A stretch of 27,480 nt of DNA from Sperchopsis tessellata (taxonomy: Eukaryota; Arthropoda; Insecta; Coleoptera; Hydrophilidae), in assembly GCA_033557685.1 (NCBI GenBank), contig JAWQRN010000654.1:1-27480 (forward strand), given 5' to 3'. Under the pieces are notes generated by a model. The model had not been told where the DNA came from, ran no database searches, and was given only the letters and a program-made list of their open reading frames with translations. Of this stretch, positions 17,911-26,668 are shown piece by piece (within the stretch, counting starts at the first letter, position 1; each line of letters starts with the position of its first letter). Made by a program: the position numbers and the translations under genes.

Positions 17911-18613
17911 CTATAACTTTTTGACATTTGCCGTCTGTCATAGAAAAAGATTATGTTATAAAATAACTGTTTCCCAAGTCTCTTGATCTACTAATGCTCT
18001 CATAGATTGAAACATATAAACGAAATACTTTCAATAAGAAATATGGGTAGTTATTCTATGTATATTAACTCGAAAATAAATTTTAGATAGTCGTAATAAA
18101 TAATGGAAATTAATGTTTAGAGATAACTGTAAATAGGTAAGAAGAATATTTGTATGAAACCAAAAGAATTCCACAATGAAGTAAAAGAGGATTCAAAACT
18201 TTTGAAAAAAAGCATCAACATCTAGTAAACTAGTGTTAATAAAAAAAGAGTAAACTACATGAAACGTTTACTGCTACATAATAATTCATATGTTCATTCT
18301 GCAGGATTTTGATAAGTGAAAAACAGAAGGAAACTTTATCTTTCCAACTATTATATTATCAAGTGACTTGTGAGTGTTATTAACTGATAGTAGTGAACAA
18401 GACTAGCAAACAAGCATTTTTCTATGATAGAGCAATATTTAGTAAATATTTTGCGTTGGAAAAATATTTGAAAAATATTTACACGCGTATGAGCAACACT
18501 ATTTGGAGAAATTTAAATGATTCACCAGTGGATGACCTAAAAAAAACATTGAACCTACAACCTTGGGTTTGTCTTGAGGATTGTAGTGGTATATACAAAA
18601 AACGGGTACAAAC
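17911..18613. other. AT-rich stretch, nothing firm
   Basis: A plus-strand open frame ending at 18626 lies partly antisense to the exon candidate 18722-18614 and has no recognisable motif. If that candidate is real, this is its first intron. Confidence 0.35.
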
Positions 18614-18722
18614 CTTCATTATCTAAAATAGTTTCATTGGTAACAGCATCCTTCGAGTTGTTCACAGTTATAGATGAAAAGGGAACCACTTCTATAGTCT
18701 CTATACTGTCTCCGGATGCCAT
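18614..18722 (-). CDS. Candidate first coding exon, unidentified gene
   Basis: On the minus strand, ATG in a good insect context (CAAAAATGGCA) opens 36 codons: MASGDSIETIEVVPFSSITV, then NNSKDAVTNETILDNE, followed by one base and a plausible donor AAG|GTTTGTAC (phase 1). Composition is balanced and acidic/Ser-Thr rich, like the N-terminus of a nuclear or regulatory protein, and unlike the AT-driven frames nearby. No transposon family I know starts this way. An in-frame ATG lies three codons upstream (MHKAK), and the frame runs on past the donor to 18555. Phase-compatible candidates downstream are 17290-17244 and 12922-12879. I do not recognise the gene. Confidence 0.4.
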
Positions 18723-18739
18723 TTTTGCCTTATGCATTT

Positions 18740-19110
18740 AAATTAATCAATTTGTACAAAACACTAACATTTTACACATCACTACACTGAACTAACAGGT
18801 AATTTGGCAATTTTTTAGATTGGCTTATAACATATTTTCCGATTGCGAATCGCTGCTTTTGACAACTTTGACATACAAGATTTCCATTGACATATTTATC
18901 CCCACCCTGCAAATGAGGTGTCTAATAACAAAAATACGCATGTTTCTGGTATTTGCAGTTTTTCACATTCTGTATAGAAAACTTCACACAATACACTCCA
19001 ATGAGGTAGTTTATTTTAGTTAAGGCCAACAACCATAGATGTCACACTAATTTTTCATTCTCGGAAGTCAGCGGTACTCACATATTTGAGCTATGGAATC
19101 ACTTTATTAA
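18740..19110. other. Stretch upstream of the exon candidate
   Basis: No clear TATA box or initiator for a minus-strand promoter. A 67-codon plus-strand frame (18820-19023) has no recognisable motif. Confidence 0.3.
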
Positions 19111-19118
19111 CGTTAAAA

Positions 19119-19232
19119 AACTTAATGACAGAAACACGTGTCAACTGCAGTTTGGCTTGTTTCCCTTAATTTTGCGATGCGTAGTTCATTTCTGCATTTA
19201 CTATATTGACTGGGCCGGTTTGCTCGATATTT
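19119..19232. repeat. 110-bp direct repeat, unit 1
   Basis: About 85-90% like 19470-19583: CAGAAACACGTGTC, GGCTTGTTTCCCTT, ATTTTGCGATGCGTAGTTCA, TTTCT, then GGCCGGTTTG. Unit 1 continues into the copy of window positions 1-93. Confidence 0.75.
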
Positions 19233-19300
19233 GATTTATCAAATATTAAAATAACACATTAATGTACGGCCAAGGAAGCAACAAATTCTTATTCTAATGC
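19214..19300. repeat. Dispersed repeat, copy 2 of window start
   Basis: Matches positions 1-90, including ACGGCCAAGGAAGCAACAAA. The 9-bp hairpin arms are 19227-19235 and 19238-19246, with a 2-nt loop. Both arms are conserved while the loop differs, which hints that the hairpin matters or is young. Confidence 0.7.
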
Positions 19301-19399
19301 GAAAATAGTCGTGTACATTGATATCTAATTAGCGTAATGATTATTCAATTGCAACATTGCGATACCTCTCATAATATGCTCACTCACGATTTCAAAGCA

Positions 19400-19409
19400 T
19401 ATATAAAAG
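19400..19409 (+). promoter_or_regulatory. TATA-box-like TATATAAAAG between direct repeats
   Basis: Lies between the two 110-bp repeat units. Could be an element promoter, but such strings are frequent in AT-rich DNA. Confidence 0.2.
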
Positions 19410-19469
19410 GAATGAAATATGTATTCGTACGTGGAATACAGTTAATTACTAACAAGAGCAGTGCTAATG

Positions 19470-19583
19470 ACGTCTTAATAACAGAAACACGTGTCCACTG
19501 AAATTCGGCTTGTTTCCCTTTATTTTGCGATGCGTAGTTCATTTCTCTATTTAATATATTGAATTGGCCGGTTTGTTCGGTAT
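19470..19583. repeat. 110-bp direct repeat, unit 2
   Basis: Starts 351 bp after unit 1. Ends at GGCCGGTTTGTTCGGTATT, after which similarity to the dispersed repeat stops. A minus-strand frame of 124 codons (19384-19758) spans it without recognisable motifs. Confidence 0.75.
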
Positions 19584-19599
19584 TAGATATAACATGTTT

Positions 19600-20758
19600 T
19601 TGTGTGAAACCCTTTGTTGGATTAGACATTTTCCAAATACCGGAGCATATTTTGTCGTTAACTTCACTTTTTTTGCAGGAAACCCGATATTTATTTCTAT
19701 ATAACTTCAATGTCGAACATCTCTCCATTAACCGTTTCTTGGAAAATTCTAGCTTCACTAATATTTGACCTTCTCTAACATTATGAGTATATACGCCCTG
19801 TGGGAATTTGGAGTATTAGTAACCTCGTTTTACAAAATAAACATGCAGATTAAAATCAATCGTTCAAATTTCAAGTGGATCTCTTAAATTTAGATAACAT
19901 TCAATACATACGTTGAGTACTGCTGGTGATAAACATTCTACATACATTCATTGAATATTTTAAACAAATTTTAAATTTTTATTAATAACAAAGAAATAAA
20001 TTAATAATTAACTTTGAAGTGATTTGTGTTACGTTTACTGTTTATAATCTTTTACCTAACCTTGTTTTGTTTTTAATTTGTGTGCTTGAAACGTTGTTTT
20101 TCTTCACAATAATTATATAGTCCTTAAGGTATTTAGTATTTTATTCTTATGTTGCTTTAAGTGTTCATAAATTAAGTTACTTTACTATCTCGTATATCAG
20201 CATATTCGACTGTCAAATCTTTAAAAGAACATTTTCTAGGAACTTAGTCATGTTCAAGCCATTAAGTTTTTTTTATTATTCTGTTAAGGATATATGATTG
20301 CAAAATGAGTTAAGCCTTTTATGAACTAAACTCTTCTCCATTGTGATTGGCTTATTTTTAGACATTTGCAAATAACTGGGATCATCGTGAGGTAATTGAT
20401 CAGAGTATAGCAACAGCAGCCTTAATCCATGCAAATAGCTTAAGAACTGAAAGGCATTCAACAGCCTTCCATAAATAAACAAAAAATACAGTTTCTATCA
20501 AATAATTAATATAATTTGTGAGCTTTAAATAATTGCAAAATAACATCTTAACTACAATATCCATACAAGCTAGCTTTTAAAGAGGTATTAGCCTAACTAA
20601 TAAACTGCTATCCACTTGCGGATGAGTTGGATTGAAAGTATATCCAATAATTATATATTTGATGGATAGGGTAAAATACTTTTAGGTAATTATTAATAAA
20701 TAATAATAAATGCATATAGACTTCACCATTTATTTTTATTTTTAAATTCATATAAGAG
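19600..20758. other. AT-rich stretch, nothing recognised
   Basis: About 1.15 kb. A minus-strand frame of 68 codons (20276-20482) has no known motif. The right end is immediately downstream of the minus-strand terminal exon. Confidence 0.4.
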
Positions 20759-20764
20759 TTTATT
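20759..20764 (-). terminator. Polyadenylation signal AATAAA
   Basis: Lies 10 nt after the TAG stop of the terminal exon at 20774, so the 3' UTR would be very short. Confidence 0.5.
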
Positions 20765-20773
20765 GAATAACTG

Positions 20774-21273
20774 CTAATTCGTTAGTTGAACGATTTTAAA
20801 ATCCTGAGCTTTGTATGAAGCTTTTAAACCATGGGGAGTGGAGAGGAACTCACACATGTCATCATCGTCGTTAATGCAAAAAAAATCATCAGGTGGAAGT
20901 TTGACAGCGTTTGCATCTTGTTTAATTGGATGATAGGCATAGGGGACACCCTCGAGAATGTCTATGCCACATAATTTATTATATCCAGCTTTTGAGATTA
21001 CTAGGACGTCTTGTTTGGTTCGTCCAAATTCGCTGGAGCAAATGAATGATTTTGTAATTCGATTAATGACAACTGACACTTTTTCTCCATGACGCAGGAT
21101 GCAATAAAATATTTTTCCATCCGAAGACCGCACTTTCGCATAGTGGGGAGCTAAACAAATATCAGCTCCATTGTAATGTTTTGTTTCTGTTAGGGATCCA
21201 GTACATTTTTTGTTTATGAAGACTCCATTGCATTTTCGAATGAGACCGTTTGATACTAGAAGAGTTACACCAA
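20774..21273 (-). CDS. Terminal coding exon of an unidentified gene
   Basis: A 500-nt minus-strand exon: acceptor CTTGTTTTAATTTTCAG, two bases, then 165 open codons to TAG, and AATAAA 10 nt later. It starts GVTLLVSNGLIRKCNGVFIN and includes NGADICLAPHYAKVRSSDGK, KIFYCILRHGEKVSVVINRI, FGRTKQDVLVISKAGYNKL and ends AQDFKIVQLTN. Eight cysteines are spaced through it (CNG, CTG, ICLAP, FYCIL, FICSS, LCGID, FFCIN, MCEFL), with an acidic INDDDDMCEF block. That suggests a disulphide-rich, probably secreted or ectodomain fold; this is inference. It is not a transposon protein I recognise, and it carries no stop or frameshift, unlike everything around it. The incoming intron is phase 1; the 23486-23407 candidate could precede it. 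Confidence 0.6.
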
Positions 21274-21399
21274 CTGAAAATTAAAACAAGCTTTTTTTGT
21301 ATTGTACGAAAATATTTGAATGTGCTAAACTTAACAGAGGGATTCAAATTTGAGGAACTACATGGGGAAATCAGAATCGGCAAAAGCTACAAACATGGA

Positions 21400-21606
21400 T
21401 AAATGGATTTTTATTTTAGAAATTGAATTAAATCAAATTCCAGCGCAAAGAAGCCACATGCCATTTAGCTTAGAGCAAATTTTTGTAGTTTCATATTTTG
21501 TATTTTTCGATTTAATTCCAAGTCCCTGAGATTTTACGCCGAGACAGGAATCGAACTCACATAGATTGAAGCCCTAATGATTTAACCTATATGGTTACCG
21601 AGACGC
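21400..21606 (-). mobile_element. tRNA-derived SINE (relic)
   Basis: On the minus strand the head resembles a tRNA: GCGTCTCGGTAACCATATAG, GTTAAATCATTAGGGCTTCA, then GAGTTCGATTCCTGTCTCGG. The RNA polymerase III A box (TAACCATATAGG, about 21598-21587) and B box (GTTCGATTCC, about 21556-21547) are well placed. The anticodon stem does not pair, so it is not a working tRNA. A tRNA-unrelated body (CAGGGACTTGGAATTAAATC) and an A-rich tail near 21400 (AAAATAAAAATCC) follow. It lies directly upstream of the terminal exon's acceptor on the minus strand, inside the putative intron. Confidence 0.5.
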
Positions 21607-21884
21607 TAATTTCAATATGCCAAAAGGATTTTTTTTTGTGCATAAATCTTGAATAGTAGTGTTTTTTTTTTAGCCGAAAGAATGTTGTTGGGTAATATTT
21701 TGTATCTTACAAAAAGGCCATAATATTACATAAATTTTCCTCCATTTAACCAACTCGGTAGCTGTACCTGTTTTTGAAGTAGCCATGTGAACCTTCAAAT
21801 TTTAATTACCCTGAATATAGGTGGTATTAGATTATTATTACGATGTTTAGTTTATTGAAATAATGACTTACTAAAAGATTTAGA
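21607..21884. other. AT-rich stretch, nothing recognised
   Basis: Includes runs of T at about 21628-21636 and 21662-21671. No motif seen. Confidence 0.4.
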
Positions 21885-22522
21885 ACATAAAAAATATTGT
21901 CATTCCACAAAGTTTTTTAATATATATATAATATTGCGACCGGTTTCAACCACACTGGGTCATTCTCAAGCTAAAAACCTAATACACCAATTAGCGACTT
22001 GCAAAACAATTAATTAAAATTGCAACCCTACCTTTTGAGTCAGTGAAAACAATAACATAATTAACCGGTGTCACCAGACCTACCAACTGCAGGATGAGGA
22101 ATTGGTCTGTTGGGGATAATTTTAAATAGGGGATTGGAGATGAAATTATGGGATTCGTTGAGGTTAAGAATAGGATTGGATCAACTGCTGAGATATATTT
22201 CAAGGCATTCAGCAACATCCATTTTCTTACCCTTGGGATACAGGACGCTACATTACTGGCGAAGCTAGAGTCATCAATGGCGTATTTGATGCTGCGAATG
22301 TGTTCCTTATAATGTGGGATTAAAGAACGTCCATTGTGCACAACATACTCTGCTCCACACCAGCAGAACAGGAGATACGTCCCACTGTTAGTTTTGGGAT
22401 CAAGCCGCTCTTTGTTCTTCACCAGCATGCTTTGTAGAGTCCTACCAGGGCGAAATATGATCTTGGTGTCTTTATGAATTGCTCTAAGGTGTTTAGCAAT
22501 ATTGTAGGAAACAGGTTCATGG
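21885..22522 (-). pseudogene. Penelope-like element family B, minus copy
   Basis: On the minus strand from 22522: EPVSYNIAKHLRAIHKDTKI, IFRPGRTLQSMLVKNKERLD, then the GIY-YIG domain GTYLLFCWCGAEYVVHNGRS and HYKEHIRSIKYAIDDSSFAS. The GIY strand is GTY and the YIG strand YVV, and the expected Arg before YKEH is His, so the nuclease is inactive. A frame change joins NVASC to IPRVRKWMLLNALKYISAVD, with LTSTNPIISSPIPY behind it. The frame is open for 145 codons (22428-21991). The 3' region keeps the best family-B hammerhead-like core (21938-21970) and ends in the shared AACTTTGTGGAATGACAATA block. Confidence 0.75.
21938..21970 (-). ncRNA. Hammerhead-like core, family B, best copy
   Basis: CTTGAGAA, TGACC...GGTTG, GAAA, CCGG, UC, then GC. 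GAAA and the self-complementary ACCGGU are intact; cleavage would fall after the C complementary to 21938. Confidence 0.45.
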
Positions 22523-22525
22523 ATG

Positions 22526-23268
22526 GGGTGCAGGTTGCTTGTGTGAATGGTTAACCTATCCCTACTGTTTGCAAGGCCTACGTTAGGAAGTTAAAAAACC
22601 TTTTTCAATATCTTTGTTATCCAGTTCCCCAGCCCTCTCCCAACTCTTACGTTTCCACCCCCTTCCAAGGACCCGTTTCCTACAATATTACAAAAAACCT
22701 TAGAGCAATTCATGAGGATCTCAAGATCATTTTTCATGCTGGTAGGACTCTACACAGCATGCTGGTGAAGAACAACGACCGGCTTGATCCCACTCTGTGG
22801 GTGTGGAGCAGAGTATGTTGGGCGGACTGGACGCTCTTCTAACACACGGTATAAGGAACTCATTCGCAGCCCCAAATAAACCACTAATGACTCTAGCTTC
22901 TGCAGTCATGTTGTGTCCTGCAGTCATGAACCCAATCCTAATAACCCTATCAACTTTCACAGATATCCCAAGGGTGAGAAAATGGATGTTGCCGAATGCC
23001 TTGAAATATATCTCAATCCCCTATTTAAAACTATCCCCAACAGACCACTTCCTCGTCCTGCAGTTGTTAAGTCTGATGGCACCAGTTAGTTGTGTTGTTG
23101 CCTTCACTGACTCAAAAGGTAGGACTGCAGTTTGAATTATTTGTTTTGCAAGTCGCTAATTCCTGTATTTTAGCTTGAGAATGACCTAGTGTGGTTGAAA
23201 CTGGTCACAATGTTATCTATATAGTAAAAAACTTTGTGGAACGACAATATTTTTTATTTTATAAATCA
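22526..23268 (+). pseudogene. Penelope-like element family B, plus copy
   Basis: On the plus strand: VCKAYVRKLKNLFQYLCYPV, SPNSYVSTPFQGPVSYNITK, NLRAIHEDLKIIFHAGRTLH, SMLVKNNDRLDP, then in shifted frames TLCGCGAEYVGRTGRSSNTR, YKELIRS, HEPNPNNPINFHRYPKGEKM and DVAECLEIYLNP. The YVGRTGR and NTRYKE residues are closer to a working GIY-YIG than in the minus copy, but the GIY strand is lost and frames shift at least twice. It begins within a few bases of the start of the minus copy, so the two are head to head. The 3' region has the motif at 23174-23206 and the shared end block to about 23268. Confidence 0.75.
23174..23206 (+). ncRNA. Hammerhead-like core, family B copy 3
   Basis: CTTGAGAA, TGACC...GGTTG, GAAA, CTGGTC. 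Differs from the 21938 copy by CTGG for CCGG, which weakens the short stem III. Confidence 0.4.
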
Positions 23269-23406
23269 TGAAGACTATTCACAGAACATCGAATTTTCTA
23301 ATTTATGACTTGCTAAAAGTTTTGTTAGAAAAAATTAAATTTTAAGAAATTATGTTGGCTTAAGATATCTTTATAGTTTGTGTCTGAAAGATTTTTTAAA
23401 TTTATA

Positions 23407-23486
23407 TTATTGTATACCATGCGGTTGTTGAATTACTGTCAGGCCACCAATTCCATTAGACATCTTGTACAATACTGTCTCTGGAT
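23407..23486 (-). CDS. Candidate exon, unidentified
   Basis: On the minus strand, acceptor TTTTCCTATTATAG, two bases, then PETVLYKMSNGIGGLTVIQQ, PHGIQ and TAA. It may be terminal, or end at a weak donor CATG|GTATAC (23420/23419), which would give phase 1 and agree with the acceptor at 21273, reading ...QQPHVGVTLLVSNG. That join would skip the family-B copies and the SINE as intron. The composition looks coding, but 80 bases are little evidence and the donor is poor. Confidence 0.3.
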
Positions 23487-23489
23487 CTA

Positions 23490-24225
23490 TAATAGGAAAA
23501 TTGTAAAATAAATAAAGCCAATGCAATAATCACAGAGCTATAAATCACATGAGAAAGGTAAGATTGTGAATGAGAAAATTTAAAGAATCAAGATGATGAA
23601 ATATCAGATACTCAGTGTAGTTTTCATGTAGAGAAAAGCAGCAAGGGCCATTTGTTTTTACTAAGTTTGAGAAGTGGTTAGCAATAAAACAGAAGGTTGG
23701 TTAAAGTTTAATGTAAGCTATTATTTGGAGTTAATTAAAGAGTGTCTTGAGCAAAATATAGGACAAAAGGCTGCTATTGGTAAAAAAAAATCGTTATTTT
23801 TGTATGTACACTTCCAAGGTCATCCGATGATACCTAGCACTTTTGATTACATGTCTTGATAATGTCCCGCTCGCATTCCAGTAAGAGATGGCACATGAAA
23901 AAGAAGAAGAATGGAGTGGAAGAAATAAATTTTGAATTCTGAAATACTCCAAAAAGCATCATATTGTCTTGCAAGCAAATGTGTATGGATTCAAATATGG
24001 CCTATGAGCAAGTGGAAGAAATATTCCTAGTCATTCTCAGTAGTTCTTTCTGTTGAAGAGGAAGAAGCTCATATCTACACAATAAAAACCCTGGAAAAGA
24101 AACATAACAATTGAACTAAGAAAACAGATGAGGTAGGGATTGATTGAGAGACAGTACTACTGGAAATATTCAAGTGTTTTACAATCAGTGGTGTGAAAGA
24201 TTGAATAGATAATTACAACAATTAT
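23490..24225. other. Stretch with a family-C scrap, otherwise unassigned
   Basis: CCTAGCACTTTTGATTACAT at 23832-23851 followed by GTCTTGATAATGTCCCGC matches Penelope family C (arm 3) and ends abruptly inside the hammerhead-like core at about 23870. The 61-codon frame at 23674-23859 runs into it. From 23880 to 24225 no motif was identified; it may be further 5' sequence of the LINE that follows. Confidence 0.4.
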
Positions 24226-25340
24226 ATGCAGTGTTCTGAAAAATTGAAAAATTCCACTTCGGATGTTATGAAAGAGATAACAAACAAGATGGAAATTAGT
24301 AAAAGTCTTAATTTAAAGAGAGTAAATTGTTACTTCATGATTAGCTACTCTGGAAAGAAGAACACAATCTGTACACCACCCAGTACAACACACGTACATA
24401 CATTATTTATGTACCCAGTGGCCCAAACGGAGGGCTTCAACATCATTAAGGATAATACAAGGAGTTTTGGAAGCTATAGTGTACAAGTCGTATTTCTCAA
24501 ATGCATGCCATTGTATTTTGTGTAGCTTCTGACACATGTCATAAAATTAACTGTGACAACATCAATATTTCCTGAAAAATTAAAGGAAGAAGTTATAAAA
24601 TCTTTATATAAAAAAGGCAATAGAAACACAATAAGGAATTACAGACTGGTTGCACTTCTGCCAACCACCAGCAAAATCTTCAGAAGGTTATTGCTACAAC
24701 CTAATGAATGTCAGCATGATTTTTTCAAAGGAAAAAATGCCGAAATGGCTACAGTAAGTATCTTTAACCACATCCTAAATTCATTGAATTTGAGCTGTTA
24801 TTGAGAAAACTTGAGTGGTATGCATAGTTATCTTAAGAATAGAAAACAGATGATATTAGCAAGAAATTAAGACAAAAATAATATTTATTCTCAATGGTTG
24901 TCAGTTGAGAGGGGGTCCCTCAAACTCCATATGGAGACTTTATTTATTCATCATTTTTAAGAACAAGTGGTGATACGTGTATATACCTTTATGCTGATGA
25001 CACTACCCTTGCTGTGGCTGGTCAACATAAGCCTCTCTAGAAGAGCGAGAGATGTTTCTTTAAAAATTAAAATAGGATCAGATATAATTTCTTATGGATA
25101 CATGTCGATGAGAATCTGAATGGGAACTGCTTGTGGATTTTGTAGCTGGGGTGATTAGCACTTTTTACCCTGTTTTCCCGGAATCGACAGTTACACTGGG
25201 GGTGACGCTTATTGCATAATATGCTAGAGTGCATTTGCAAATTTCATATAGTGTCATGTTTTGAGGAAGCTCATGTGAATCAAAAATGCATCTTTACGCT
25301 AGAAAATGGTACTTAGAAAAAACTGTCATAGAAAGATATT
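24226..25340 (+). pseudogene. CR1/Jockey-like LINE reverse transcriptase relic
   Basis: On the plus strand, in order: HTLFMYPVAQTEGFNIIKDN (the 'F-P-T--E---I---K' block before the palm), TSIFPEKLKEEVIKSLYKKG, NRNTIRNYRLVALLPTTSKI with FRRLLL, HDFFKGKNAEMATVSIFNHI, SYLKNRKQMI, then RGVPQTP and the catalytic YADDTTLAVAG (YADD at 24990-25001). Further on come LGIHVDENLNGNCLW and LQISYSVMFWGSSCESKMHL (read with one TGA as Trp), the thumb region. The first palm Asp (normally F-DFSKAFD) falls in a deletion between 24800 and 24830. Stops and frameshifts occur throughout. It is one of the longer relics here, covering most of a reverse transcriptase. Confidence 0.85.
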
Positions 25341-26010
25341 TAAAAAATATAAAATACCTATATTTATAGAAATATATGTATTATTTAAATTGTATCATAA
25401 TCAGAGTTGAAATGACCAGTGTTGAGTATTTCTTGAGCATTTTCTAGTCACAATTCATGATACTGTGAAGATTCATTTGGATCACAAAAACACCATGATC
25501 CTTTAATAAGTACATACTTTTTAAGATTGCCTTTGTAAACTTCAAATACTAAAGAAAATTTAAATGAAAAATGATGACTTGCAAAGCTTTTATTTTTTTG
25601 AGGTATATATAGAATAAGAATTGTGTATTATATTTGTTTTTTAGTTTTAATATGCGTACTTTTTAGTTTTGATACTACTTACCAGTTGGTCTATTCATTG
25701 TTTCTACATTGTATGGATAGAACGCCTGGAAGCGAGAAAAAAAAACGTTCATTTCTTTTTAAAATCTCCATCACTTCTCAACATACTACCCAAATATTGT
25801 ATATTATGGTTGATTTACATTCCATATTTTTGTTATTACTAATCATTTCATTATACTTTTATAATTTTTACCTTTGTATTTTTTTGCTGCATTTTTTTAA
25901 TGCACATATTAGTATCTCTAATAAAAAGTTATATTTCGTAACAAAAGGAAATACTTACATATATTAAGAATATCAAAAAAAATTTAACAGAGTTCATGAT
26001 TTAATTCCAG
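25341..26010. other. AT-rich stretch, nothing recognised
   Basis: A 114-codon plus-strand frame (25623-25967) is rich in Phe, Leu, Ile and Tyr from AT bias. I do not consider it a gene. The end is a possible intron preceding the exon candidate at 26011. Confidence 0.4.
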
Positions 26011-26069
26011 TTGGTGCCGTATTCAAAAAGGCATCATCTGACAAAGAAATTGAATGTCAGGTGCAGTAA
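26011..26069 (+). CDS. Candidate terminal exon, unidentified
   Basis: Acceptor ATGATTTAATTCCAG, two bases, then GAVFKKASSDKEIECQVQ and TAA, with AATAAA 3 nt later (26072-26077). An alternative is a donor CAG|GTGCAG at 26060/26061. The peptide is hydrophilic and unlike its AT-rich surroundings, but it is very short, so I keep it as a candidate only. Confidence 0.25.
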
Positions 26070-26416
26070 AAAATAAATAAAATTGAAACGAAATTTTATT
26101 AGTTCTATTGTTAGCAGTAAAACTCTTTTGTTTAAAAGTTTATAGATCATAAAACTACATTATATAGATCGTATAAGTAGGTGGACTGTAAATATAAATA
26201 TAAAAGTATTATGATTTCACGTTCTATTTCTTTATTTAAGTTTTTGTTAATTGCACTATTATTTAGAGAATACATGTTAAATCTGTACCTACTGTTAAAT
26301 CTCCATATTGAAATAGTATTCATAGATTGAAGAATCAGCAAGTATTCTAGTGGTTCCCAACTGGTGCGTCATGATCATAATTGCGAGAAAAACAGCACTA
26401 AAATATAAATTATGTA
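26070..26416. other. AT-rich stretch, nothing recognised
   Basis: No motif seen up to the mariner end at 26417. Confidence 0.4.
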
Positions 26417-26668
26417 TTGGGTTGTTATATAAGTCCATTTGGTTTTTGATCATTTATTTTATGAACTACACATTCCATTATTTTGACCACTTTGGCCCAA
26501 CGTTCAGACAATTTCATAATGCCATCTCTCCAGAAGGTTTCGTTCTTACTCTCAAAGAATCTGTCAAGGTGAATTTTGATATCTTCTAAAGATTCGAAAA
26601 TTTTTCCGTTAAGGGAATTTTTTAGAGAGCAGAACAGATGAAAGCCTGACGATGCAATGTCTGGGCTA
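26417..26668 (-). mobile_element. Mellifera-type mariner, 3' end with transposase C-terminus
   Basis: The end TTGGGTTGTTATATAAGTCC (26417) follows TA (26415-26416) and resembles the inverted repeat of mellifera-subfamily mariners. On the minus strand from 26668: AFSPDIASSGFHLFCSLKNS, LNGKIFESLEDIKIHLDRFF, ESKNETFWRDGIMKLSERWA. This is the C-terminus of a mariner transposase ('PYSPDLAPSDYHLFRSL--SL', 'FW--GI-KLPERW'). The third catalytic Asp region (YSPDLAPSD) is mutated to FSPDIASSG, so that Asp is lost. The rest of the element is cut off at 26669 by the 3' end of Penelope family A; the two now share a continuous 135-codon frame by chance. Confidence 0.85.

Noticed and set aside
18393..18626. 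77-codon plus-strand frame
   Set aside because: No known motif, no clear ATG in context, and partly antisense to the better exon candidate on the minus strand.
19384..19758. 124-codon minus-strand frame
   Set aside because: No recognisable domain, and it spans one unit of the 110-bp direct repeat; the repeated unit does not keep the same frame in its other copy.
21535..21606. Functional tRNA gene
   Set aside because: The A and B boxes are present but the anticodon stem and acceptor stem do not pair, and a SINE-like body and A-rich tail follow.
22727..22960. 77-codon minus-strand frame
   Set aside because: Antisense to family-B Penelope sequence; a similar frame is antisense to the copy at 1206-1535, which reflects shared sequence and not a gene.
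25623..25967. 114-codon plus-strand frame with membrane-like hydrophobic runs
   Set aside because: Composition follows AT bias (Phe, Leu, Ile, Tyr, Lys). It has no splice context, no conserved motif and low-complexity stretches.
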